From Bathymodiolus brooksi (taxonomy: Eukaryota; Mollusca; Bivalvia; Mytilida; Modiolidae), in contig OY804580.1 in the NCBI GenBank assembly GCA_963680875.1, positions 109,991,534-110,055,533 on the forward strand: a stretch of 64,000 bases of DNA, given 5' to 3'. The translations under genes and the position numbers were made by a program. A model generated the notes under the pieces. That model searched no databases, was not told where the DNA came from, and worked only from the letters and a program-made list of their open reading frames with translations. Positions 1 to 13,962 of this stretch are shown here, in pieces (position 1 is the stretch's first letter; every line of letters starts with the position of its first letter).

Positions 1-168
1 ACAAAGTAAACAATAAACATCACACAAAACACTACAATGATGAGCCACAGGATAGAGCGAAGACAAACAAAGCAAACAATAAACACCACACAAAACACTA
101 CATTGATGAGCCACAAGATAGAGCGAAGACAAACAAAGCAAACAATAAACACCACACAAAACACTACA

Positions 169-234
169 ATGATGAGCCACAAGATAGAGCGAAGACAAAC
201 AAAGCAAACAATAAACACCACACAAAACACTACA
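169..234 (+). repeat. Reference consensus monomer (66 bp)
   Basis: This copy matches the majority base at every position and is a convenient type monomer. Positions 1-15 read ATGATGAGCCACAAG. The only CpG is at 22-23 (GAGCGAAG). The main polymorphic sites are 36 (G, sometimes T), 37 (C, sometimes T), 44 (T or A) and 48 (C, sometimes G). Positions 1-26 carry 8 of the 9 G residues and 3 of the 5 T residues; positions 27-66 are nearly pure A and C. Position 44 lies inside an AATAAA hexamer at 42-47. Confidence 0.97.
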
Positions 235-361
235 ATGATGAGCCACACAAGATAGAGCGAAGACAAACAATAAACACCACACAAAACACTACAATGATGA
301 GCCACACAAGATAGAGCGAAGACAAACAAAGCAAACAATAACCCCCGCACAAGACACTACA
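235..361 (+). repeat. Two adjacent aberrant marker monomers (59 and 68 bp)
   Basis: Both monomers carry the extra CA (CCACACAAG at 243-251 and 302-310). The first also lacks nine bases in the AAAGCAAAC region, independently of the common 57-base variant because it does not carry C48G, so it is 59 bases long. The second has an unusual C-rich stretch (ACCCCCGCAC near 340-349) followed by AAGACACTAC. Two consecutive marker monomers are otherwise rare in this window. Confidence 0.9.
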
Positions 362-3202
362 ATGATGAGCCACAAGATAGAGCGAAGACAAACAAAGCAA
401 ACAATAAACACCACACAAAACACTACAATGATGAGCCACAAGATAGAGCGAAGACAAACAAAGCAAACAATAAACACCACACAAAACACTACAATGATGA
501 GCAACAAGATAGAGCGAAGACAAACAAAGCAAACAATAAACACCACACAAAACACTACAATGATGAGCCACAAGATAGAGCGAAGAGAAACAAAGCAAAC
601 AATAAACACCACACAAAACACTACAATGATGAGCCACAAGATAGAGCGAAGACAAACAAAGTAAACAATAAACACCACACAAAACACTACAATGATGAGC
701 CACAAGATAAAGCGAAGACAAACAAAGCAAACAATAAACACCACACAAAACACTACAATGATGAGCCACAAGATAGAGCGAAGACAAACAAAGTAAACAA
801 TAAACACCACACAAAACACTACAATGATGAGCCACAAGATAGAGCGAAGACAAACAAAGCAAACAATAAACACCACACAAAACACTACAATGATGATTAC
901 CAAGATAGAGCGAAGACAAACAAAGCAAACAAAAAACACCAAACAAAACACTACAATGATGAGCCACAAGATAGAGCGAAGACAAACAAAGTAAACAATA
1001 AACACCACACAAAACACTACATTGATGAGCCATAAGATAGAGCGAAGACAAACAAAGCAAACAAAAAACACCACACAAAACACTACAATGATGAGCCACA
1101 AGATAGACCGAAGACAAACAAAGCAAACAAAAAACACCACACAAAACACTACAATGATGAGCCACAAGATAGAGCGAAGAAAAACAAAGCAAACAATAAA
1201 CACCACACAAAACACTACAATGATGAGCAACAAGATAGAGCGAAGACAAACAAAGTAAACAATAACACCACACAAAACACTACAATGATGCGCCACAAGA
1301 TAGAGCGAAGACAAACAAAGTAAACAATAAACACCACACAAAACACTACAATGATGAGCCACAAGATAGAGCGAAGAAAAACAAAGCAAACAATAAACAC
1401 CACACAAAACACGACAATGATGAGCCACAAGATAGAGCGAAGACAAACAAAGCAAACAATAACCACCTCACAAAACACTACAATGATGAGCCACAAGATA
1501 GAGCGAAGACAAACAAAGCAAACAATAAACACCACACAAAACACTAAAATGATGAACCACACGATAGAGCGAAGACAAACAAAGCAAACAAAAAACACCA
1601 CACAAAACACTACAATTATGAGCCACAAGATAGAGCGAAGACAAACAAAGCAAACAATAAACACCACACAAAACACTACAATGATGAGCCACAAGATAGA
1701 GCGAAGACAAACAAAGCAAACAAAAAACACCACACAAAACACTACAATGATGAGCCACAAGATAGAGCGAAGACAAACAAAGCCAACAAAAAACACCACA
1801 CAAAACACTACAATGATGAGCCACAAGATAGAGCGAAGACAAACAAAGCAAACAATAAACACCACACAAAACACTACAATGATGAGCCACAAGATAGAGC
1901 GAAGACAAACAAAGCAAACAAAAAACACCAAACAAAACACTACAATGATGAGCCACAAGATAGAGCGAAGACAAACAAAGCAAACAATAAAAACCACACA
2001 AAACACTACAATGATGAGCCACACGATAGAGCGAAGACAAACAAAGCAAACAATAAACACCACACAAAACACTACAATGATGAGCAACAAGATAGAGCGA
2101 AGACAAACAAAGTAAACAATAAACACCACACAAAACACTACAATGATGAGCCACAAGATAGAGGGAAGACAAACAAAGTAAACAATAAACACCAAACAAA
2201 ACACTACAATGATGAGCCACAAGATAGAGCGAAGACAAACAAAGCAAACAATAAACACCACACAAAACACTACAATGATGAGCCACAAGATAGAGCGAAG
2301 ACAAACAAAGCAAACAATAAACACCACACAAAACACTACAATGATGAGCCACACGATAGAGCTAAGACAAACAAAGCAAACAAAAAAAACACCACACAAA
2401 ACACTACAATGATGAGCCACAAGATAGAGCGAAGACAAACAAAACAAACAATAACCACCACACAAAACACTACAATGATGAGCCACACGATAGAGCGAAG
2501 ACAAACAAAGCAAACAAAAAACACCACACAAAACACTACAACCATGAGCCACAAGATAGAGCGAAGACAAACAAAGCAAACAATAAACACCACACAAAAC
2601 ACTACAATGATGAGTCACAAGATAGAGCGAAGACAAACAAAGCAAATAATAAACACCAAACAAAACACTACAATGATGAGCCACAAGATAGAGCGAAGAC
2701 AAACAAAGCAAACAATAAACACCACAAAAAACACTACAATGATGAGCCACAAGATAGAGCGAAGACAAACAAAGCAAACCTAAAACACTACACAAAACAC
2801 TACAATGATGAGCCACAAGATAGAGCGAAGACAAACAAAGCAAACAAAAAACACCACACAAAACACTACAATGATGAGCCACAAGATAGAGCGAAGACAA
2901 ACAAAGCAAACAATAAACACCACACAAAACACTACAATGATGAGCCACAAGATATAGCGAAGACAAACAAAGCAAACAATAAACACCACACAAAACACTA
3001 CAATGATGACCCGCAAGATAGAGCGAAGACAAACAAAGCAAACAATAAACACCACACAAAACACTACAATGATGAGCCACAAGATAGAGCGAAGACAAAC
3101 AAAGCAAACAATAAACACCACACAAAACACTACAATGATGAGCCACACAAGATAGAGCGAAGACAAACAAAGCAAACAATAAACACCACACAAAACACTA
3201 CA
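362..3202 (+). repeat. Higher-order unit of 43 monomers (2,841 bp), first in the window
   Basis: The unit lies between the 68-base marker ending at 361 and the marker with CCACACAAG at 3,143-3,151. Its length is 43 times 66 plus 3: one marker (+2), one A-run gain of two near 2,385, and one single-base loss near 1,265. From about 1,036 onward it is nearly identical to the sequence 14,262 bases downstream. It holds many rare variants, including GATGCGCCAC near 1,288, ACACGACAATG near 1,410, CACCTCAC near 1,465 and an exact TGAGTCA at 2,611-2,617. Confidence 0.88.
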
Positions 3203-4712
3203 ATGATGAGCCACAAGATAGAGCGAAGACAAACAAATCAAACAATAAACACCACACAAAACACTACAATGATGAGCCACAAGATAGAGCGAAGACAAAC
3301 AAAGCAAACAATAAACACCACACAAAACACTACAATGATGAGCCACAAGATAGAGCGAAGACAAACAAAGCAAACAATAAACTTCACACAAAACACTACA
3401 ATGATGCGTAACAAGATAGAGCGAAGACAAACAAAGCAAACAATAAACACCACACAAAACACTACAATGATGAGCCACAAGATAGAGCGAAGACAAACAA
3501 AGCAAACAAAAACACCACACAAAACACTACAATGATGAGCCACAAGATAGAGCGAAGACAAACAAAGCAAACAAAAAACACCACACAAAACACTACAATG
3601 ATGAGCCACAAGATAGAGCTAAGACAAACAAAGCAAACAAAAAACACCACACAAAACACTACAATGATGAGCCACAAGATAGAGCGAAGACAAACAAAAA
3701 AGACCACACAAAACACTACAATGATGAGCCACAAGATAGAGCGAAGACAAACAAAGCAAACAATAAACACCACACAAAACACTACAATGATGAGCCACAA
3801 GATAGAGCGAAGACAAACAAAGCAAACTATAAACACCACACAAAACACTACAATGATGAGCCACAAGATAGAGCGAAGACAAACAAAGCAAACAATAAAC
3901 ACCACACAAAACACTACAATGATGAGCCACATGATAGAGCGAAGACAAACAAAGCAAACAATAAACACCACACAAAACACTACAATGATGAGCCACAAGA
4001 TAGAGCGAAGACAAACAAAGCAAACAATAAACACCACACAAAACACTACAATGATGAGCCACAAGATAGAGCGAAGACAAGCAAAGCAAACCAAAAACAC
4101 CACACAAAACACTACAATGATGAGCCACAAGATAGAGCGAAGACAAACAAAGCAAACAATAAACACCACACAAAACACTACAATGATGAGCCACAAGATA
4201 GAGCGAAGACAAACAAAGCAAACAAAAAACACCACACAAAACACTACAACCATGAGCCACAAGATAGAGCGAAGACAAACAAAGCAAACAATAAACACCA
4301 CACAAAACACTACAATGATGAGTCACAAGATAGAGCGAAGACAAACAAAGCAAACAATAAACACCACACAAAACACTACAATGATGAGCCACAAGATAGA
4401 GCGAAGACAAACAAAGCAAACAATAAACACCACACAAAACACTACAATGATGAGCCACAAGATAGAGCGAAGACAAACAAAGCAAACAATAAACACCACA
4501 CAAAACACTACAATGATGAGCCACAAGATAGAGCGAAGACAAACAAAGCAAACAATAAAAACCACACAAAACACTACAATGATGAGCCACAAGATAGAGC
4601 GAAGACAAACAAAGCAAACAATAAACACCACACAAAACACTACAATGATGAGCCACACAAGATAGAGCGAAGACAAACAAAGCAAACAATAAACACCACA
4701 CAAAACACTACA
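3203..4712 (+). repeat. Higher-order unit, 23 monomers (1,510 bp)
   Basis: It starts directly after the marker at 3,143 and ends with the marker at 4,653. Length equals 23 times 66 minus 8 (one 65-base, one 57-base and one 68-base monomer). Its opening monomers carry G36T (AAATCAAAC), AACTTCAC and GATGCGTAAC, the same start signature as the units at 8,353, 10,201, 12,247, 14,889 and 17,465. An exact TGAGTCA lies at 4,319-4,325. Confidence 0.88.
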
Positions 4713-4912
4713 ATGATGAGCCACAAGATAGAGCGAAGACAAACAAAGCAAACAATAAACACCACACAAAACACTACAATGATGAGCCACAAGATAGAGC
4801 GAGGAAAAACAAAGCAAACAAAAAACACCACACAAAACACTACAATGATGAGCCACACGAGATAGAGCGAAGACAAACAAAGCAAGCAATAAACACCACA
4901 CAAAACACTACA
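4713..4912 (+). repeat. Short higher-order unit, 3 monomers (200 bp)
   Basis: Three monomers end in a marker with CCACACGAG at 4,853-4,861, an A-to-G variant of the usual marker. The middle monomer carries GCGAGGAAAAAC near 4,800. The same 200-base unit recurs at 18,909-19,108. Confidence 0.88.
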
Positions 4913-5970
4913 ATGATGAGCCACAAGATAGAGCGAAGACAAACAAAGCAAACAATAAACACCACACAAAACACTACAATGATGAGCCACAAGATAGAGC
5001 GAAGACAAACAAAGCAAACAATAAACACCACACAAAACACTACAATGATGAGCCACAAGATAGAGCGAAGACAAACAAAGCAAACAATAAACACCACACA
5101 AAACACTACAATGATGAGCCACAAGATAGAGCGAAGACAAACAAAGCAAACAATAAACACCACACAAAACACTACAATGATGAGCCACAAGATAGAGCGA
5201 AGACAAACAAAGCAAACAAAAAACACCAAACAAAACACTACAATGATGAGCCACAAGATAGAGCGAAGACAAACAAAGCAAACAATAAACACCACACAAA
5301 ACACTACAATGATGAGCCACAAGATAGAGCGAAGACAAACAAAGCAAACAATAAACACCACACAAAACACTACAATGATGAGCCACAAGATAGAGCGAAG
5401 ACAAACAAAGCAAACAATAAACACCACACAAAACACTACAATGATGAGCCACAAGATAGAGCGAAGACAAACAAAGCAAACTATAAACACCACACAAAAC
5501 ACTACAATGATGAGCCACAAGATAGAGCGAAGACAAACAAAGCAAACAATAAACACCACACAAAACACTACAATGATGAGCCACAAGATAAAGCGAAGAC
5601 AAACAAAGCAAACAATAAACACCACACAAAACACTACAATGATGAGCCACAAGATAGAGCGAAGACAAACAAAGCAAACAAAAAACACCACACAAAACAC
5701 TACAATGATGAGCCACAAGATAGAGCGAAGACAAACAAAGCAAACAATAAATACCACACAAAACACTACAATGATGAGCCACAAGATATAGCGAAGACAA
5801 ACAAAGCAAACAATAAACACCACACAAAACACTACAATGATGAGCCACAAGATAGAGCGAAGACAAACAAAGCAAACAATAAACACCACACAAAACACTA
5901 CAATGATGAGCCACACAAGATAGAGCGAAGACAAACAAAGCAAACAATAAACACCACACAAAACACTACA
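4913..5970 (+). repeat. Higher-order unit, 16 monomers (1,058 bp)
   Basis: The unit ends in the marker at 5,911. Variant order toward its right end is AAACTATAAAC (5,478), GATAAAGCG (5,588), T44A, AATAAATACC (5,748), GATATAGCG (5,786), one consensus copy and the marker. This terminal signature is shared with the 728- and 926-base units that follow. A T44A monomer with CACCAAAC lies near 5,224. Confidence 0.9.
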
Positions 5971-6698
5971 ATGATGAGCCACAAGATAGAGCGAAGACAA
6001 ACAAATCAAACAATAAACACCACACAAAACACTACAATGATGAGCCACAAGATAGAGCGAAGACAAATAAAGCAAACAATAAACACCACACAAAACACTA
6101 CAATGATGAGCCACAAGATAGAGCGAAGACAAACAAAGCAAACAATAAACTTCACACAAAACACTACAATGATGAGCCACAAGATAGAGCGAAGACAAAC
6201 AAAGCAAACAATAAACACCACACAAAACACTACAATGATGAGCCACAAGATAGAGCGACGACAAACAAAGCAAACAATAAACACCACACAAAACACTACA
6301 ATGATGAGCCACAAGATAGAGCGAAGACAAACAAAGCAAACAATAAACACCACACAAAACACTACAATGATGAGCCACAAGATAGAGCGAAGACAAACAA
6401 AGCAAACTATAAACACCACACAAAACACTACAATGATGAGCCACAAGATAGAGCGAAGACAAACAAAGCAAACAATAAACACCACACAAAACACTACAAT
6501 GATGAGCCACAAGATAAAGCGAAGACAAACAAAGCAAACAATAAACACCACACAAAACACTACAATGATGAGCCACAAGATAGAGCGAAGACAAACAAAG
6601 CAAACAATAAACACCACACAAAACACTACAATGATGAGCCACACAAGATAGAGCGAAGACAAACAAAGCAAACAATAAACACCACACAAAACACTACA
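5971..6698 (+). repeat. Higher-order unit, 11 monomers (728 bp), copy a
   Basis: Length is 11 times 66 plus 2. It opens with G36T (AAATCAAAC near 6,003), followed by AAATAAAGC, AACTTCAC and GCGACGAC variants, then AAACTATAAAC near 6,404, GATAAAGCG near 6,513, and the marker at 6,639. It lacks the AATAAATACC/GATATAGCG pair seen in the next unit. Confidence 0.92.
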
Positions 6699-7426
6699 AT
6701 GATGAGCCACAAGATAGAGCGAAGACAAACAAATCAAACAATAAACACCACACAAAACACTACAATGATGAGCCACAAGATAGAGCGAAGACAAACAAAG
6801 CAAACAATAAACACCACACAAAACACTACAATGATGAGCCACAAGATAGAGCGAAGACAAACAAAGCAAACAATAAACACCACACAAAACACTACAATGA
6901 TGAGCCACAAGATAGAGCGAAGACAAACAAAGCAAACAATAAACACCACACAAAACACTACAATGATGAGCCACAAGATAGAGCGAAGACAAACAAAGCA
7001 AACTATAAACACCACACAAAACACTACAATGATGAGCCACAAGATAGAGCGAAGACAAACAAAGCAAACAATAAACACCACACAAAACACTACAATGATG
7101 AGCCACAAGATAAAGCGAAGACAAACAAAGCAAACAATAAACACCACACAAAACACTACAATGATGAGCCACAAGATAGAGCGAAGACAAACAAAGCAAA
7201 CAATAAATACCACACAAAACACTACAATGATGAGCCACAAGATATAGCGAAGACAAACAAAGCAAACAATAAACACCACACAAAACACTACAATGATGAG
7301 CCACAAGATAGAGCGAAGACAAACAAAGCAAACAATAAACACCACACAAAACACTACAATGATGAGCCACACAAGATAGAGCGAAGACAAACAAAGCAAA
7401 CAATAAACACCACACAAAACACTACA
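6699..7426 (+). repeat. Higher-order unit, 11 monomers (728 bp), copy b
   Basis: It has the same length as the preceding unit and the same opening G36T monomer, then mostly consensus monomers, AAACTATAAAC near 7,002, GATAAAGCG near 7,108, AATAAATACC near 7,202, GATATAGCG near 7,240, and the marker at 7,367. Equal length with a different internal variant set shows the two 728-base units are not simple recent copies of each other. Confidence 0.92.
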
Positions 7427-8352
7427 ATGATGAGCCACAAGATAGAGCGAAGACAAACAAATCAAACAATAAACACCACACAAAACACTACAATGATGAG
7501 CCACAAGATAGAGCGAAGACAAACAAAGCAAACAATAAACACCACACAAAACACTACAATGATGAGCCACAAGATAGAGCGAAGACAAACAAAGCAAACA
7601 AAAAACACCAAACAAAACACTACAATGATGAGCCACAAGATAGAGCGAAGACAAACAAAGCAAACAATAAACACCACACAAAACACTACAATGATGAGCC
7701 ACAAGATAGAGCGAAGACAAACAAAGCAAACAATAAACACCACACAAAACACTACAATGATGAGCCACAAGATAGAGCGAAGACAAACAAAGCAAACAAT
7801 AAACACCACACAAAACACTACAATGATGAGCCACAAGATAGAGCGAAGACAAACAAAGCAAACTATAAACACCACACAAAACACTACAATGATGAGCCAC
7901 AAGATAGAGCGAAGACAAACAAAGCAAACAATAAACACCACACAAAACACTACAATGATGAGCCACAAGATAAAGCGAAGACAAACAAAGCAAACAATAA
8001 ACACCACACAAAACACTACAATGATGAGCCACAAGATAGAGCGAAGACAAACAAAGCAAACAAAAAACACCACACAAAACACTACAATGATGAGCCACAA
8101 GATAGAGCGAAGACAAACAAAGCAAACAATAAATACCACACAAAACACTACAATGATGAGCCACAAGATATAGCGAAGACAAACAAAGCAAACAATAAAC
8201 ACCACACAAAACACTACAATGATGAGCCACAAGATAGAGCGAAGACAAACAAAGCAAACAATAAACACCACACAAAACACTACAATGATGAACCACACAA
8301 GATAGAGCGAAGACAAACAAAGCAAACAATAAACACCACACAAAACACTACA
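7427..8352 (+). repeat. Higher-order unit, 14 monomers (926 bp), copy 1
   Basis: Length is 14 times 66 plus 2. It carries the 728-base signature plus three extra monomers at two places: two before AAACTATAAAC (one with CACCAAAC near 7,606) and one T44A monomer between GATAAAGCG and AATAAATACC. The terminal marker at 8,293 has GATGAACCACACAAG. It is nearly identical to 13,963-14,888. Confidence 0.92.
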
Positions 8353-10200
8353 ATGATGAGCCACAAGATAGAGCGAAGACAAACAAATCAAACAATAAAC
8401 ACCACACAAAACACTACAATGATGAGCCACAAGATAGAGCGAAGACAAATAAAGCAAACAATAAACACCACACAAAACACTACAATGATGAGCCACAAGA
8501 TAGAGCGAAGACAAACAAAGCAAACAATAAACTTCACACAAAACACTACAATGATGCGTAACAAGATAGAGCGAAGACAAACAAAGCAAACAATAAACAC
8601 CACACAAAACACTACAATGATGAGCCACAAGATAGAGCGAAGACAAACAAAGCAAACAAAAACACCACACAAAACACTACAATGATGAGCCACAAGATAG
8701 AGCGAAGACAAACAAAGCAAACAAAAAACACCACACAAAACACTACAATGATGAGCCACAAGATAGAGCGAAGACAAACAAAGCAAACAAAAAACACCAC
8801 ACAAAACACTACAATGATGAGCCACAAGATAGACCGAAGACAAACAAAGCAAACAAAAAACACCACACAAAACACTACAATGATGAGCCACAAGATAGAG
8901 CGAAGAAAAACAAAGCAAACAATAAACACCACACAAAACACTACAATGATGAGCAACAAGATAGAGCGAAGACAAACAAAGTAAACAATAACACCACACA
9001 AAACACTACAATGATGCGCCACAAGATAGAGCGAAGACAAACAAAGTAAACAATAAACACCACACAAAACACTACAATGATGAGCCACAAGATAGAGCGA
9101 AGAAAAACAAAGCAAACAATAAACACCACACAAAACACGACAATGATGAGCCACAAGATAGAGCGAAGACAAACAAAGCAAACAATAACCACCTCACAAA
9201 ACACTACAATGATGAGCCACAAGATAGAGCGAAGACAAACAAAGCAAACAATAAACACCACACAAAACACTAAAATGATGAACCACACGATAGAGCGAAG
9301 ACAAACAAAGCAAACAAAAAACACCACACAAAACACTACAATTATGAGCCACAAGATAGAGCGAAGACAAACAAAGCAAACAATAAACACCACACAAAAC
9401 ACTACAATGATGAGCCACAAGATAGAGCGAAGACAAACAAAGCAAACAAAAAACACCACACAAAACACTACAATGATGAGCCACAAGATAGAGCGAAGAC
9501 AAACAAAGCCAACAAAAAACACCACACAAAACACTACAATGATGAGCCACAAGATAGAGCGAAGACAAACAAAGCAAACAATAAACACCACACAAAACAC
9601 TACAATGATGAGCCACAAGATAGAGCGAAGACAAACAAAGCAAACAAAAAACACCAAACAAAACACTACAATGATGAGCCACAAGATAGAGCGAAGACAA
9701 ACAAAGCAAACTATAAACACCACACAAAACACTACAATGATGAGCCACAAGATAGAGCGAAGACAAACAAAGCAAACAATAAACACCACACAAAACACTA
9801 CAATGATGAGCCACAAGATAAAGCGAAGACAAACAAAGCAAACAATAAACACCACACAAAACACTACAATGATGAGCCACAAGATAGAGCGAAGACAAAC
9901 AAAGCAAACAAAAAACACCACACAAAACACTACAATGATGAGCCACAAGATAGAGCGAAGACAAACAAAGCAAACAATAAATACCACACAAAACACTACA
10001 ATGATGAGCCACAAGATATAGCGAAGACAAACAAAGCAAACAATAAACACCACACAAAACACTACAATGATGAGCCACAAGATAGAGCGAAGACAAACAA
10101 AGCAAACAATAAACACCACACAAAACACTACAATGATGAACCACACAAGATAGAGCGAAGACAAACAAAGCAAACAATAAACACCACACAAAACACTACA
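8353..10200 (+). repeat. Higher-order unit, 28 monomers (1,848 bp)
   Basis: The first ~1,316 bases (to about 9,668) form a module repeated at 10,201, 12,247 and 14,889. Landmarks in order are AAATCAAAC, AAATAAAGC, AACTTCAC, GATGCGTAAC, a 65-base monomer near 8,660, AGACCGAAG, GAAGAAAAAC, GAGCAACAAG with GTAAACAATAACACC (65 bases), GATGCGCCAC, ACACGACAATG, CACCTCAC, GATGAACCACACGATAG, ACAATTATGAG, AAAGCCAAC and CACCAAAC at 9,652. The tail repeats the AAACTATAAAC-to-marker signature; the marker is at 10,141. Confidence 0.92.
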
Positions 10201-12246
10201 ATGATGAGCCACAAGATAGAGCGAAGACAAACAAATCAAACAATAAACACCACACAAAACACTACAATGATGAGCCACAAGATAGAGCGAAGACAAATAA
10301 AGCAAACAATAAACACCACACAAAACACTACAATGATGAGCCACAAGATAGAGCGAAGACAAACAAAGCAAACAATAAACTTCACACAAAACACTACAAT
10401 GATGCGTAACAAGATAGAGCGAAGACAAACAAAGCAAACAATAAACACCACACAAAACACTACAATGATGAGCCACAAGATAGAGCGAAGACAAACAAAG
10501 CAAACAAAAACACCACACAAAACACTACAATGATGAGCCACAAGATAGAGCGAAGACAAACAAAGCAAACAAAAAACACCACACAAAACACTACAATGAT
10601 GAGCCACAAGATAGAGCGAAGACAAACAAAGCAAACAAAAAACACCACACAAAACACTACAATGATGAGCCACAAGATAGACCGAAGACAAACAAAGCAA
10701 ACAAAAAACACCACACAAAACACTACAATGATGAGCCACAAGATAGAGCGAAGAAAAACAAAGCAAACAATAAACACCACACAAAACACTACAATGATGA
10801 GCAACAAGATAGAGCGAAGACAAACAAAGTAAACAATAACACCACACAAAACACTACAATGATGCGCCACAAGATAGAGCGAAGACAAACAAAGTAAACA
10901 ATAAACACCACACAAAACACTACAATGATGAGCCACAAGATAGAGCGAAGAAAAACAAAGCAAACAATAAACACCACACAAAACACGACAATGATGAGCC
11001 ACAAGATAGAGCGAAGACAAACAAAGCAAACAATAACCACCTCACAAAACACTACAATGATGAGCCACAAGATAGAGCGAAGACAAACAAAGCAAACAAT
11101 AAACACCACACAAAACACTAAAATGATGAACCACACGATAGAGCGAAGACAAACAAAGCAAACAAAAAACACCACACAAAACACTACAATTATGAGCCAC
11201 AAGATAGAGCGAAGACAAACAAAGCAAACAATAAACACCACACAAAACACTACAATGATGAGCCACAAGATAGAGCGAAGACAAACAAAGCAAACAAAAA
11301 ACACCACACAAAACACTACAATGATGAGCCACAAGATAGAGCGAAGACAAACAAAGCCAACAAAAAACACCACACAAAACACTACAATGATGAGCCACAA
11401 GATAGAGCGAAGACAAACAAAGCAAACAATAAACACCACACAAAACACTACAATGATGAGCCACAAGATAGAGCGAAGACAAACAAAGCAAACAAAAAAC
11501 ACCAAACAAAACACTACAATGATGAGCCACAAGATAGAGCGAAGACAAACAAAGCAAACAATAAACACCACACAAAACACTACAATGATGAGCCACAAGA
11601 TAAAGCGAAGACAAACAAAGCAAACAATAAACACCACACAAAACACTACAATGATGAGCCACAAGATAGAGCGAAGACAAACAAAGCAAACAATAAATAC
11701 CACACAAAACACTACAATGATGAGCCACAAGATATAGCGAAGACAAACAAAGCAAACAATAAACACCACACAAAACACTACAATGATGAGCCACAAGATA
11801 GAGCGAAGACAAACAAAGCAAACAATAAACACCACACAAAACACTACAATGATGAGCCACAAGATAAAGCGAAGACAAACAAAGCAAACAATAAACACCA
11901 CACAAAACACTACAATGATGAGCCACAAGATAGAGCGAAGACAAACAAAGCAAACAAAAAACACCACACAAAACACTACAATGATGAGCCACAAGATAGA
12001 GCGAAGACAAACAAAGCAAACAATAAATACCACACAAAACACTACAATGATGAGCCACAAGATATAGCGAAGACAAACAAAGCAAACAATAAACACCACA
12101 CAAAACACTACAATGATGAGCCACAAGATAGAGCGAAGACAAACAAAGCAAACAATAAACACCACACAAAACACTACAATGATGAACCACACAAGATAGA
12201 GCGAAGACAAACAAAGCAAACAATAAACACCACACAAAACACTACA
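10201..12246 (+). repeat. Higher-order unit, 31 monomers (2,046 bp)
   Basis: The same ~1,316-base module opens this unit (CACCAAAC at 11,500, exactly 1,848 after the preceding copy). The tail contains the GATAAAGCG / AATAAATACC / GATATAGCG signature twice (near 11,600-11,735 and 11,868-12,065), which accounts for the three extra monomers over the 1,848-base unit. The marker is at 12,187. Confidence 0.92.
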
Positions 12247-13962
12247 ATGATGAGCCACAAGATAGAGCGAAGACAAACAAATCAAACAATAAACACCACA
12301 CAAAACACTACAATGATGAGCCACAAGATAGAGCGAAGACAAATAAAGCAAACAATAAACACCACACAAAACACTACAATGATGAGCCACAAGATAGAGC
12401 GAAGACAAACAAAGCAAACAATAAACTTCACACAAAACACTACAATGATGCGTAACAAGATAGAGCGAAGACAAACAAAGCAAACAATAAACACCACACA
12501 AAACACTACAATGATGAGCCACAAGATAGAGCGAAGACAAACAAAGCAAACAAAAACACCACACAAAACACTACAATGATGAGCCACAAGATAGAGCGAA
12601 GACAAACAAAGCAAACAAAAAACACCACACAAAACACTACAATGATGAGCCACAAGATAGAGCGAAGACAAACAAAGCAAACAAAAAACACCACACAAAA
12701 CACTACAATGATGAGCCACAAGATAGACCGAAGACAAACAAAGCAAACAAAAAACACCACACAAAACACTACAATGATGAGCCACAAGATAGAGCGAAGA
12801 AAAACAAAGCAAACAATAAACACCACACAAAACACTACAATGATGAGCAACAAGATAGAGCGAAGACAAACAAAGTAAACAATAACACCACACAAAACAC
12901 TACAATGATGCGCCACAAGATAGAGCGAAGACAAACAAAGTAAACAATAAACACCACACAAAACACTACAATGATGAGCCACAAGATAGAGCGAAGAAAA
13001 ACAAAGCAAACAATAAACACCACACAAAACACGACAATGATGAGCCACAAGATAGAGCGAAGACAAACAAAGCAAACAATAACCACCTCACAAAACACTA
13101 CAATGATGAGCCACAAGATAGAGCGAAGACAAACAAAGCAAACAATAAACACCACACAAAACACTAAAATGATGAACCACACGATAGAGCGAAGACAAAC
13201 AAAGCAAACAAAAAACACCACACAAAACACTACAATTATGAGCCACAAGATAGAGCGAAGACAAACAAAGCAAACAATAAACACCACACAAAACACTACA
13301 ATGATGAGCCACAAGATAGAGCGAAGACAAACAAAGCAAACAAAAAACACCACACAAAACACTACAATGATGAGCCACAAGATAGAGCGAAGACAAACAA
13401 AGCCAACAAAAAACACCACACAAAACACTACAATGATGAGCCACAAGATAGAGCGAAGACAAACAAAGCAAACAATAAACACCACACAAAACACTACAAT
13501 GATGAGCCACAAGATAGAGCGAAGACAAACAAAGCAAACAAAAAACACCAAACAAAACACTACAATGATGAGCCACAAGATAGAGCGAAGACAAACAAAG
13601 CAAACAATAAACACCACACAAAACACTACAATGATGAGCCACAAGATAAAGCGAAGACAAACAAAGCAAACAATAAACACCACACAAAACACTACAATGA
13701 TGAGCCACAAGATAGAGCGAAGACAAACAAAGCAAACAATAAATACCACACAAAACACTACAATGATGAGCCACAAGATATAGCGAAGACAAACAAAGCA
13801 AACAATAAACACCACACAAAACACTACAATGATGAGCCACAAGATAGAGCGAAGACAAACAAAGCAAACAATAAACACCACACAAAACACTACAATGATG
13901 AGCCACACAAGATAGAGCGAAGACAAACAAAGCAAACAATAAACACCACACAAAACACTACA
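12247..13962 (+). repeat. Higher-order unit, 26 monomers (1,716 bp)
   Basis: It opens with the same ~1,316-base module and has a single short tail: one consensus monomer, GATAAAGCG near 13,646, AATAAATACC, GATATAGCG near 13,787, two more monomers and the marker at 13,903. It is two monomers shorter than the 1,848-base unit. Confidence 0.92.

Larger units (their letters stand above)
1..1035 (+). repeat. Left satellite segment, rich in C37T monomers
   Basis: The segment consists of consensus-like monomers plus several carrying C37T (GTAAAC near 5, 661, 791 and 991). One monomer has TTAC in place of GCCA near 897-900, which I did not see elsewhere. The segment ends near 1,035, where the sequence begins to match the block at about 15,298 onward; just upstream, the two copies differ in monomer type. 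Nothing but satellite is present. Confidence 0.9.
1036..5970 (+). repeat. Large direct duplication, copy 1 (about 4.9 kb)
   Basis: The order of diagnostic variants matches 15,298-20,100. The offset is 14,262 bases up to about 4.0 kb, 14,196 (one monomer fewer in copy 2) at 4,713-4,913 and 14,130 (two fewer) by 5,911. Shared landmarks include the 57-base monomer near 3,690/17,952, the 65-base monomer near 3,510/17,772, the 68-base markers at 3,143/17,405, 4,653/18,849 and 5,911/20,041, and the variant marker CCACACGAG at 4,853/19,049. The left edge is approximate. Confidence 0.9.

Noticed and set aside
6699..12246. Recurring length step of 198 bp (three monomers, near a nucleosome repeat) between related units: 728 to 926, and 1,848 to 2,046
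   Set aside because: In the 728/926 pair the extra monomers are not one contiguous insertion but sit at two places, and steps of 66 and 132 also occur. A nucleosome-driven step is not supported.
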